Shown one piece after another: positions 5,379 through 10,416 of a DNA stretch of 10,416 bases. Origin of the DNA: Candidatus Pacearchaeota archaeon (lineage in GTDB: Archaea; Nanoarchaeota; Nanoarchaeia; Pacearchaeales; GW2011-AR1). Made by a program: the position numbers and the translations under genes. The number at the start of each line of letters is the position of its first letter. The stretch's first letter is position 1. The notes under the pieces are model-generated. The model searched no databases. It worked only from the letters and a program-made list of their open reading frames with translations, and had not been told where the DNA came from. The stretch is from assembly GCA_002690445.1 (NCBI GenBank), contig NZER01000467.1, positions 1 through 10,416 on the forward strand, given 5' to 3'.

Positions 5379-7022
5379 CTACCCCCTATCCCCGTACATG
5401 ACAGCCTCTATGAGATCCGCCCGGGAGTCCAATACGTTGTAGACCTGCTGGTCGACCGTGCCCCGCATAATCAGGTGGACGTAGGTGACGTGCCTGTTCT
5501 GACCCGGGCGGTGAACCCGGGCAAGACTTTGCAGGTACTCGCCCATGTTGAACCCGATGGAATAATAGACGCAGTACCTAGCCCGTGTGAGGTCGATCCC
5601 GACGCCACCGGCTTGAATCTGCACCGCTAAAATATCGCCCTCACCTGCTTGAAATTCAAAGTTCTGTTTTACCCTGCCTGATAATTCCAGAACCTTCTTA
5701 CCTAGTTTTTTCCCAGCCGCATGAACGGCGTCGACGTCCCGGGTGAATTGGCAGAAAACAACCGCTGGTTCATCGCCGAAATCTTCAAGCGTATCGGTAA
5801 GTAATTTTTGCTTGGCGGTGTCGACCTCCACAGGATCCTCGTCACCATCGGTGTGCAGGAACCCCCCTGTGAGTTGTCGGAGGCGGAGCAGCTTCACAAG
5901 GGCGTTCCCAGCGGTAACTATACCCTCATCGACTTCTGCGTAAAAGTTAGCCAAGAGATCCCGGTACGCCTTGCGCCCCTTTGAAGATCCCCATTCACAT
6001 TCTCGGTATACGTGCGTGGCTTCCGGTAGGTCGAGCACGTCGGCTCCAACCTCGTATGTCATAAATTGAATCTTATCCCTGAGTTCCTGCTCATTCTGAT
6101 ACCCCACAACCTCGTATCCGCCATACCCGCCCATGATGGCATAGCGAGCCTTGAACCGTGCGTTTGATGTCCCGAATACGCCCGGGTTCAATGCCCGGAA
6201 TTGACCATAAACATCGAGTGGGGATCTTGGCATCATCGTTCCGGTCAGACCGATACGGCGACGACTTGCTGCGCCCAATAGCTGACAGTACCGGGACGCC
6301 CGTCCGCCTGCGCTCTTGATCTTGTGGATCTCGTCGAACACTGTCATGTCCGGGCGGAGATCCTTGAGGAACTTTGCCATTGGCTCCCGCCATGCAGCCT
6401 CATAGTTGACGATTAGCACCGTTGTATCCGTGCCTGCTCTGGCAACCGCCTGTGACGCCTGCTCCGCCCGTCTAGCCACAGAACCTTTGAGGATCGGGAC
6501 GTTCCACCCGACCTTTGAGGATCCGTGCTTTTCAATCTCCCGCTGCCACACCCCTACCACCGACGTTGGGCAGATCACGACTGCGACCCGGATTGTTGGG
6601 TCGTTTTGAATAAGGTCGATGACGACTTTGGTTTTACCTGTCCCCATCTCCATGTTGAGCATCGCTGAATCGACCCCGGCGGCAAAGTTATAAGCCTCCA
6701 GTTGGTGTCTCCATGCGTCGTAGACACGCTTGGCGGGCTGATCGAGCGTACCGGACTGTTTGACTTCTACGGCGGCTGTGGATTGCTTCACGGCTGCACG
6801 GATGAGATTCGCCATAGCTGAATCTCCGAGCAGCGTATAACCACGCTCTTTGACCGCTAGGCGGAGTGACATCGCATTGGCGATTGTGGCGGGGATTTTC
6901 CAAGCCTTGCCCACCCCGTCCCATCTTGCGCCTGCGACCTGCTTGAGAAACTTGCCCTCAGGATACCGGGCTGACGCTCGGATCTCTCCCGACTGGGCTT
7001 TTGCTGTTACCTCGATTGACAT
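5379..7022 (-). CDS. SNF2-family (SF2) helicase with N-terminal HARP-like domain
   Basis: A 547-residue protein. Residues about 13-62 (RYPEGKFLKQVAGARWDG then KAWKIP) resemble the HARP domain of SMARCAL1-type annealing helicases. The SNF2 ATPase motifs follow: I EMGTGKTK (125-132), Ia CPTSVVGVW (151-159), II DEIH (230-233), III LTGT (259-262), IV VVFCQFT (421-427), V QAGGVGIDLTRA (470-481) and VI QSLARVHRPGQ (498-508). Such proteins are dsDNA translocases that remodel forks, anneal strands or remove bound proteins; phage forms usually lie in replication or recombination modules, as here. The ATG at 7022 is preceded by AGGTAAAAC and lies 3 nt after the stop of the Xre-type gene. A copy of the start-associated sequence lies inside its codons 2-6. 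Confidence 0.92.
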   Translation of the reverse strand: MSIEVTAKAQSGEIRASARYPEGKFLKQVAGARWDGVGKAWKIPATIANAMSLRLAVKERGYTLLGDSAMANLIRAAVKQSTAAVEVKQSGTLDQPAKRVYDAWRHQLEAYNFAAGVDSAMLNMEMGTGKTKVVIDLIQNDPTIRVAVVICPTSVVGVWQREIEKHGSSKVGWNVPILKGSVARRAEQASQAVARAGTDTTVLIVNYEAAWREPMAKFLKDLRPDMTVFDEIHKIKSAGGRASRYCQLLGAASRRRIGLTGTMMPRSPLDVYGQFRALNPGVFGTSNARFKARYAIMGGYGGYEVVGYQNEQELRDKIQFMTYEVGADVLDLPEATHVYRECEWGSSKGRKAYRDLLANFYAEVDEGIVTAGNALVKLLRLRQLTGGFLHTDGDEDPVEVDTAKQKLLTDTLEDFGDEPAVVFCQFTRDVDAVHAAGKKLGKKVLELSGRVKQNFEFQAGEGDILAVQIQAGGVGIDLTRARYCVYYSIGFNMGEYLQSLARVHRPGQNRHVTYVHLIMRGTVDQQVYNVLDSRADLIEAVMYGDRG

Positions 7023-7025
7023 GTT

Positions 7026-7235
7026 TTACCTATCTAGCTGACGCTGTGTGACGCCCGCTGCTGATGCAATCTCGTCGATCCCACGCTGGTGCCGTGCGCT
7101 TGGGGTCTTGACGGCTACTTCCCAATTAGATATTGAGACCCGGGACACCCCGATGGCTTCGGCGAACGATGCCTGAGAGTGACGGGTGATAGCCCTGAGA
7201 TTTCTGATTCGTTTCGGTGTCCATATAATTGGCAT
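7026..7235 (-). CDS. Xre/Cro-type helix-turn-helix regulator, 69 aa
   Basis: A small DNA-binding protein. Residues about 8-45 fit the Xre/Cro helix-turn-helix: RIRNLRAITRHSQASFAEAIG, then V-SRVSISNWEV as turn and recognition helix. The remainder (RGIDEIASAAGV) completes the helical bundle. Phage proteins of this size and type act as repressors or Cro-like switches. The ATG at 7235 has AGGA 6 nt upstream. It sits directly behind a near-consensus promoter (7313-7341) and its TAA lies within the ribosome binding region of the SNF2 helicase gene, so the two are probably coupled. Autoregulation is plausible but no operator is proven. Confidence 0.88.
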   Translation of the reverse strand: MPIIWTPKRIRNLRAITRHSQASFAEAIGVSRVSISNWEVAVKTPSARHQRGIDEIASAAGVTQRQLDR

Positions 7236-7312
7236 AATATTCCTGACATTTTTTGGGGGTGATTCCCTCGATTTCTTTGTGATTACTTTGCGTCGTAAAT
7301 TCCGACCTGTTG

Positions 7313-7341
7313 ATTATAAGCCCGCGCATACTTTTCGTCAA
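7313..7341 (-). promoter_or_regulatory. Strong sigma-70 promoter P6 for the HTH-SNF2 pair
   Basis: TTGACG (7336-7341) and a perfect TATAAT (7313-7318) are 17 nt apart on the minus strand. The -35 overlaps the last codons of the 81-aa gene. Transcription should start near 7306, giving a leader of about 70 nt before the Xre-type gene. The leader begins with a small GTCG-N7-CGAC stem (7292-7306) and contains AATCGAGGGAAT (7263-7273), a variant of the start-associated sequence. Confidence 0.8.
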
Positions 7342-7583
7342 CTTTTATGGAGTTCACTGATAACCTCGACCCACCCGAGAATACATTGAGTGCAGTCGCT
7401 ATGAGCCGAGATGTAGTGATCTATTGCTCTGGCTGTTGCAGGGAACCTCACCGCTTGAGGGGATCTAAGCCACCGGGTTAGACTAGCCCTGACTGCGCCC
7501 CTGTCCACAGAGACGTCGTTGGGGACCAGACCCGGGTTATTAGTCGACCCGTGTGGTGTATCGCCTGTGTGATTATCCTTCAT
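7338..7583 (-). CDS. Hypothetical protein, 81 aa, with CxxC
   Basis: The ATG at 7581-7583 is chosen over an upstream TTG because GGAG lies 8 nt before it. It overlaps the end of the preceding gene by 11 nt, indicating coupled translation. The N-terminal 25 residues are polar and likely disordered; residues about 29-80 form helices (VRASLTRWLRSPQAVRFPAT, ARAIDHYISAH). H56, H61, C64 and C67 (HSDCTQC) could bind a metal ion. Family and function are not recognised. The -35 of the next promoter overlaps its 3' end. Confidence 0.65.
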   Translation of the reverse strand: MKDNHTGDTPHGSTNNPGLVPNDVSVDRGAVRASLTRWLRSPQAVRFPATARAIDHYISAHSDCTQCILGWVEVISELHKS

Positions 7584-7965
7584 CTTCGAGTCTCCATGAT
7601 CGGGGTACAAAAATGATGTTCCCGTAAACTTCGTAACCGAGCATCGTTGACGCCCTCATGTTTACGGTCGGTGGATCCTCATCGTTGTATTGAAAACTAG
7701 CATCCTCATTCCCGTAAATGTCCCAGAAATAATCTTCGTGATCATCCGAGAGCGATCCTCGGTAGTATTCAGCAAAATGAAGCGGCTCGATATTCCCACC
7801 GACAAGAGCCTGCTTGAACTTGAGTGATGTGCCAGAGTGACGGTGCTGGTGCTCGTCGACTTGATCGAATTCCACGAACGTGCCGAGTGGGTTATCCTCA
7901 TTGGATGGCGTGATTAAGAATCCACGCTCGAATTGCCTGAGGTTTGGGATTTTTCTAAGAGCCAT
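7573..7965 (-). CDS. Acidic hypothetical protein, 130 aa
   Basis: ATG at 7965 preceded by AATCGAGGTATATAT, the shared start-associated sequence at normal ribosome-binding distance. The protein is rich in Asp and Glu (SDDHEDYFWDIYGNEDASF about 73-91; DEDPPTVN), beta-rich and soluble, with no recognised motif. Small acidic phage early proteins often act by binding host proteins, but nothing here proves it. It lies downstream of the structured stretch at 8006-8118 and overlaps the 81-aa gene by 11 nt. Confidence 0.7.
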   Translation of the reverse strand: MALRKIPNLRQFERGFLITPSNEDNPLGTFVEFDQVDEHQHRHSGTSLKFKQALVGGNIEPLHFAEYYRGSLSDDHEDYFWDIYGNEDASFQYNDEDPPTVNMRASTMLGYEVYGNIIFVPRSWRLEDEG

Positions 7966-8005
7966 ATATATACCTCGATTGATTAGTGATGCTGGGGGGA
8001 GATCC

Positions 8006-8069
8006 CTGCGCAGGATGTGTGAGCGGTGGTAACTAGCGGGACGCTGAGACGCTCACACAGCCTGCGCAG
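8006..8069 (-). repeat. Long stem-loop, 20-bp arms with one mismatch
   Basis: The arm at 8006-8025 (CTGCGCAGGATGTGTGAGCG) is complementary to 8050-8069 at 19 of 20 positions, around a 24-nt loop with its own small AGCG-GGA-CGCT hairpin (8035-8045). A degenerate third copy of the arm lies at 8102-8118. It sits between the SprT-like gene and the acidic protein gene. No U tract follows it on the coding strand. Confidence 0.85.
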
Positions 8070-8072
8070 AGA

Positions 8073-8100
8073 CCGAGCCGGGTGATTATGCCCGGCTCGG
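8073..8100 (-). repeat. Perfect 10-bp stem-loop
   Basis: CCGAGCCGGG (8073-8082) pairs exactly with CCCGGCTCGG (8091-8100) around the 8-nt loop TGATTATG. It is 3 nt from the long stem-loop at 8006-8069 and 18 nt past the SprT-like gene stop. On the coding strand TCTCTGCGC follows, so it does not look like a factor-independent terminator, though it could stall polymerase or protect the 3' end of the upstream mRNA. Confidence 0.8.
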
Positions 8101-8118
8101 ACTGCGTGGCGTGTGTGG

Positions 8119-8934
8119 CTACTTGCTGGGGTTGTAAGCCGCAACCTTTGGAGCCTTGCTCGGGGTTGCCTTGACGGTGTACTTGACATCCGTCCGCCGT
8201 CCGATACCGAATGACCGGACTGCTTTCAGCTTGGCTGAGACCTCGTCTTTGGCGGTCGAGAAAATTGTGATTTCCTGCGCTGGGTAAACAACGCCCTTGA
8301 TCGACGAGGACATCGCAGCTTCAATGTAGATCGTAACCTTGAACGTGGGCTGCTCCGCCTTAGCGACAGTCTTTGGGGTGGAGGTCTTAGCTGTATTCTT
8401 TTTTGTTGTGGCTTTTGCCATTTTTTCGCAAACCTTTACTGAATAACGTTGTGCCCAATCTTTCTTGGACAGTCGTGAGGAACCTCTGCAACCGGCGTTC
8501 CCCCACGGTGAATGTGGAACCTCTGGAGCGTTTTCGTGCTCTAGGGTTGTCATAACTTCTTTGAATCCGAGTCCGTGAACTCGTCCGCCCTTTTGCAGTC
8601 GGGCTGATTCTTCCCAATTCTTTGACTGGCGTGCCTCCCTTATAAGTCCGTGATGTATGTGGTGCGCTAGTTCGTGCATAACGCTGTTGAAGATGAACTT
8701 GGCTGGTCGGCTGGTCGTGTAGTAAATAACCATCCGACTTGTCCATGGCTCGTAGTGAGCGAGTTTGCCTCTTGGCTCTCGGGTCGAGTGAACGATCTCT
8801 ATGCCTTGAAGTCCGAACTTGGCGACCTCTTTGGCGCAGAAAACTTCTGCCTGTATCCAGAACTCTGGGTCTTGACCTAAGTTCTTGATAATCCCGTCGG
8901 CGTTGAGCAGTGCATTCTGTTTTTTCGTGAGCAT
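8119..8934 (-). CDS. SprT-like zinc metalloprotease with C-terminal extension
   Basis: A 271-residue protein. HELAH (87-91) gives the zinc ligands H87 and H91 and catalytic E88. HGLGF (120-124) supplies a probable third ligand H120, the pattern of SprT/Spartan-type proteases. Cellular relatives digest proteins crosslinked to DNA; a phage role in clearing replication blocks or host DNA-bound proteins is inferred. After the protease part (about 20-170) come a Lys/Thr/Ala-rich linker (about 172-197) and a beta-rich domain (about 198-255) with a basic tail, which may bind DNA. ATG 8934 is chosen because longer forms would begin inside the promoter; AGGGGA lies 8 nt upstream. Two CGAGGTAAC copies lie 21 and 37 nt upstream of the start. 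Confidence 0.85.
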   Translation of the reverse strand: MLTKKQNALLNADGIIKNLGQDPEFWIQAEVFCAKEVAKFGLQGIEIVHSTREPRGKLAHYEPWTSRMVIYYTTSRPAKFIFNSVMHELAHHIHHGLIREARQSKNWEESARLQKGGRVHGLGFKEVMTTLEHENAPEVPHSPWGNAGCRGSSRLSKKDWAQRYSVKVCEKMAKATTKKNTAKTSTPKTVAKAEQPTFKVTIYIEAAMSSSIKGVVYPAQEITIFSTAKDEVSAKLKAVRSFGIGRRTDVKYTVKATPSKAPKVAAYNPSK

Positions 8935-8966
8935 TCTTAGCGTCCCCTGTTGATTGTTACCTCGCC

Positions 8967-8984
8967 GGGGCGTTACCTCGCCCC
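8967..8984 (-). repeat. Leader hairpin with a start-associated sequence in the loop
   Basis: GGGGCG (8967-8972) and CGCCCC (8979-8984) form a 6-bp stem. On the coding strand the loop is AGGTAA, so the ribosome-binding-like GAGG core would be held in the hairpin. It lies just downstream of the predicted transcription start of promoter P4 and upstream of a second, unpaired copy of CGAGGTAAC (8956-8964). Confidence 0.6.
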
Positions 8985-8995
8985 TGACGTATATG

Positions 8996-9024
8996 AGTAT
9001 ATGGGTCTGAAAACGGTTTGTCAA
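8996..9024 (-). promoter_or_regulatory. Strong sigma-70 promoter P4 for the SprT-like gene
   Basis: A perfect -35 TTGACA (9019-9024) and -10 TATACT (8996-9001) are separated by exactly 17 nt on the minus strand. It lies between the stop of the 119-aa gene (9052) and the SprT-like start (8934). Transcription should start near 8989, giving a leader of about 55 nt that holds the hairpin at 8967-8984 and two copies of CGAGGTAAC. Confidence 0.85.
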
Positions 9025-9051
9025 CTTTTTGCTAACCGTATTCTGAGCAAT

Positions 9052-9411
9052 TTATAGTGCTATCTCCATGAGGTCTGATTCGATCGGACGGGCGACGGGC
9101 GGCGCACCGGGGGTGAATACCTGCAATGGGATCCGCGGCGGCTCTGAGACCACACGGGAGATCTGTCTGACATATTTGCGCAGCAGGCTGCGGGCGGCTC
9201 CAACCTGCTTGGCTGAAAGTCGCCCTGCGATCGCTTGCTCAGCGAGTGATGATCCGAACCCGGCGTCGAAAGCGTTGAAGCCTGCGCCGTTCTGCACCAC
9301 AGTGACCCGGTTATCCCGCTCCCCGGGCGTCTGGGCGGCGTAGAGAATAGCCAAGCAGCCTGCCACTACCTCGGGATCCTGCATCGCCTGTATGAGTAAT
9401 TTTCTATCCAT
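9052..9411 (-). CDS. Hypothetical protein, 119 aa
   Basis: The ATG at 9411 is chosen because AATCGAGGTAACGAAA precedes it; the reading frame is open further upstream but only inside the overlapping zinc-ribbon gene. The pattern GAGFNAFDAGFGSSLAEQAI (43-62), then GRLSAKQVGAARSLLRKYVRQI (63-84), resembles a short region I associate with some phage and bacterial helicase or DNA-processing proteins, but I cannot assign a family. The C-terminus is proline-rich (EPPRIPLQVFTPGAPPVARP, 94-113). The start overlaps the preceding gene by 8 nt. Confidence 0.72.
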   Translation of the reverse strand: MDRKLLIQAMQDPEVVAGCLAILYAAQTPGERDNRVTVVQNGAGFNAFDAGFGSSLAEQAIAGRLSAKQVGAARSLLRKYVRQISRVVSEPPRIPLQVFTPGAPPVARPIESDLMEIAL

Positions 9412-9661
9412 TTTCGTTACCTCGATTCGGGCATCCAAATTCGTGAGAATAGACGCCGTTGATTGTTGCGCTGTCACATTGTGAACACTTGGTTGAGGAC
9501 TTCGTCTCGCATTCATCGGATGAGTGGAAAACGCTCTTGCACATTCCACACATATTTCCAGCAGCTATGGCGATAGAATCTTCGTGAGCGATTTCATCTT
9601 CCATTTGCATCTCCCAGAGACCGTAGCCTGACGGGATAAAATCTTCGTTCTGATAAGTCAA
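9404..9661 (-). CDS. Small zinc-ribbon-like protein, 85 aa, TTG start
   Basis: TTG at 9659-9661 is chosen because the start-associated sequence AATCGAGGTATC ends 4 nt before it; no ATG is at a comparable position, and a longer TTG start would place this signal inside the coding sequence. Cysteines C38, C41, C51, C59, C62 and C77 with H46 and H73 include two CxxC pairs (CGMC and CSQC), fitting a treble-clef or ribbon zinc site. The N-terminal 35 residues are acidic. It may bind nucleic acid or protein; the function is unknown. It lies in the small-gene run behind promoter P2. Confidence 0.72.
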   Translation of the reverse strand: MTYQNEDFIPSGYGLWEMQMEDEIAHEDSIAIAAGNMCGMCKSVFHSSDECETKSSTKCSQCDSATINGVYSHEFGCPNRGNENG

Positions 9662-9675
9662 TTTGATACCTCGAT

Positions 9676-10146
9676 TTAGTTGAACCAATATTCGCTGTCT
9701 GGCGTTAGGTTATTTTCATCCCGGTAGTCCCGGGCTTTGGCTAGCAAGTTCCCGCCAACCTTGACGTAAGCACCTGCGCTCATGTCGCCGTATTGGAACC
9801 ACCCCGTCCATTTATCTATGTCGTTGACTAGCATCGAAATAATAGCGCAGACCGCAGCGTCTGGGATCTCGACCTCGACCCTCCAAGCAGCCCATCCGTG
9901 GGCGTCTTTTCCGTACTTGCGCTGGTATCTTTTTCTGGCTCCCTTATCGGCTCGGTCGTGGGCTTCCTCAATAACGGCTACGGCTAAGTGCCAACCGTCT
10001 CCGACTGGATGTACTCCGCCGTTGCTGTGGCAATCGGTGACGCCGTCATCGGTGCATTCTTCGTGGTCGCCCCGGTACGGGTCGACCTCTGAAGCTTCGA
10101 ACTCAGAGAGGAAGTTATGGGATAACGTAACTTTTAGTGAATCCAT
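9676..10146 (-). CDS. Hypothetical protein, 156 aa
   Basis: ATG at 10146 forms a TAATG overlap with the stop of the preceding gene and has CGAGGTAATAGACT just upstream. The N-terminal third is acidic with C31, C39 and several His residues (DHEECTDDGVTDCHSNGGVH, 27-46), followed by a basic helix (RADKGARKRYQRKYGK, 65-80) and a Trp-rich C-terminal half (WAAWRVEVE, WTGWFQYG). There is no membrane segment. I do not recognise the family. Confidence 0.72.
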   Translation of the reverse strand: MDSLKVTLSHNFLSEFEASEVDPYRGDHEECTDDGVTDCHSNGGVHPVGDGWHLAVAVIEEAHDRADKGARKRYQRKYGKDAHGWAAWRVEVEIPDAAVCAIISMLVNDIDKWTGWFQYGDMSAGAYVKVGGNLLAKARDYRDENNLTPDSEYWFN

Positions 10147-10343
10147 TAGTCTATTACCTCGTACTTAAGGGTGAAGTCAAGTGTGCCGTTAAGTGGTCTC
10201 GCAAAGCCGACGCCGAGACACTGGTTGACCCATACGGCGTTGACGTTGAGGAACTCCGCTGCCGTCTTTATGACCGCAAATTTATTTGGAGATTGGAGTC
10301 GCAGGAAAAACTTTCCTGCTTTATAAATCTCGATGGTGTGCAT
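10146..10343 (-). CDS. Small hypothetical protein, 65 aa
   Basis: ATG at 10343 with GCGAGGTAAAAA immediately upstream, the start-associated sequence at optimal distance. Residues about 24-45 (VIKTAAEFLNVNAVWVNQCL) could form a helix-turn-helix-like unit of the kind found in small DNA-binding domains, but the match is weak. It is the first gene after promoter P2 and is coupled to the 156-aa gene by a TAATG overlap. Function unknown. Confidence 0.68.
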   Translation of the reverse strand: MHTIEIYKAGKFFLRLQSPNKFAVIKTAAEFLNVNAVWVNQCLGVGFARPLNGTLDFTLKYEVID

Positions 10344-10365
10344 TTTTTACCTCGCTAAAACTTGC

Positions 10366-10380
10366 GTCGCTATCTGCGAC
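10366..10380 (-). repeat. Small leader hairpin at the predicted start of transcription
   Basis: GTCGC (10366-10370) and GCGAC (10376-10380) form a 5-bp stem with a 5-nt loop directly at the predicted 5' end of the transcript from P2 (about 10381), some 20 nt before the ATG of the 65-aa gene. Confidence 0.5.
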
Positions 10381-10387
10381 TTACATG

Positions 10388-10416
10388 AGTTTAGCACGGT
10401 TGAAAACTTTATGCAA
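10388..10416 (-). promoter_or_regulatory. Sigma-70-like promoter P2, near-copy of P1
   Basis: TTGCAT (10411-10416) and TAAACT (10388-10393) are 17 nt apart on the minus strand. The surrounding 40 nt (10377-10416) match the P1 region (438-477) at 36 of 40 positions. It would drive the four small genes from 10343 down to 9052. The match may extend past the window edge. Confidence 0.6.

Noticed and set aside
7126..7341. 71-codon minus-strand frame overlapping the Xre-type gene
   Set aside because: It would start at a TTG inside the -35 element of promoter P6 and covers the promoter and the regulator in another frame. The Xre-type match is much stronger.
7966..8118. tRNA gene in the structured gap
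   Set aside because: The stems do not form a cloverleaf: there is no 7-bp acceptor, no GGTTCRA-like T-arm and no anticodon arm of proper size.
8935..9024. N-terminal extension of the SprT-like protein from a TTG at 9024
   Set aside because: That TTG is the first codon-sized part of the TTGACA -35 element, and the extension covers the whole promoter and leader. The ATG at 8934 is consistent with the transcription start.
9412..9549. Extended N-terminus for the 119-aa protein
   Set aside because: The extension lies within the overlapping zinc-ribbon gene and would bury the start-associated sequence; the ATG at 9411 is well placed.
9782..10168. 128-codon open frame on the plus strand
   Set aside because: Antisense to the well-supported 156-aa gene, with no start signal; every supported gene is on the minus strand.

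Overview
The window looks like part of the early (DNA-metabolism) region of a double-stranded DNA bacteriophage or a phage-derived element. All 15 supported genes lie on the minus strand, are packed tightly with short overlaps (TAATG junctions at 4830 and 10146, 8 and 11 nt overlaps elsewhere), and mix recognisable replication and repair proteins with small unknown proteins. No structural, lysis, integrase, tRNA or ribosomal gene is visible. GC content is moderate and the promoters look like bacterial sigma-70 sites. The host cannot be named from the sequence; an actinobacterial host is possible but unproven.

Reading in the direction of transcription, from high to low coordinates: (i) 10416-9052 starts with a promoter-like site (10388-10416) and four small genes: a 65-residue protein, a 156-residue protein, a two-CxxC zinc-ribbon-like protein with a TTG start, and a 119-residue protein. 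(ii) 9024-7338 starts with a near-consensus promoter (TTGACA-N17-TATACT) and encodes a SprT-like zinc metalloprotease with a lysine-rich tail. A strongly structured 113-nt non-coding stretch follows (8006-8118), then two overlapping small unknown genes. (iii) 7341-5379 starts with another near-consensus promoter (TTGACG-N17-TATAAT) and encodes an Xre-type helix-turn-helix regulator coupled to a HARP-like plus SNF2 helicase. (iv) 5378-2346 has a promoter-like leader with a palindrome, a coiled-coil protein, a four-cysteine protein, a perfect 11-bp hairpin, and an archaeo-eukaryotic-type primase. (v) 2345-2100 is a 246-nt non-coding gap with phased GTTTAC repeats, 22-nt-spaced direct repeats, palindromes and two T9 tracts. 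It is the best candidate for a replication origin. (vi) 2099-480 encodes a UvrD/Rep-type SF1 helicase. (vii) 477-1 has a second copy of the promoter at the right edge, then a 108-residue unknown protein and the first 23 codons of a CxxC protein that runs out of the window.

The primase, SF1 helicase, SNF2 helicase and possibly the four-cysteine protein probably form a phage replication or recombination module. The SprT-like protein would fit repair of DNA-protein crosslinks. The most unusual non-coding signals are a shared start-associated sequence (AATCGAGGTAAC and variants, always on the coding strand), the duplicated 40-nt promoter, small hairpins at the predicted transcription start of four promoters, and the multi-hairpin region at 8006-8118.
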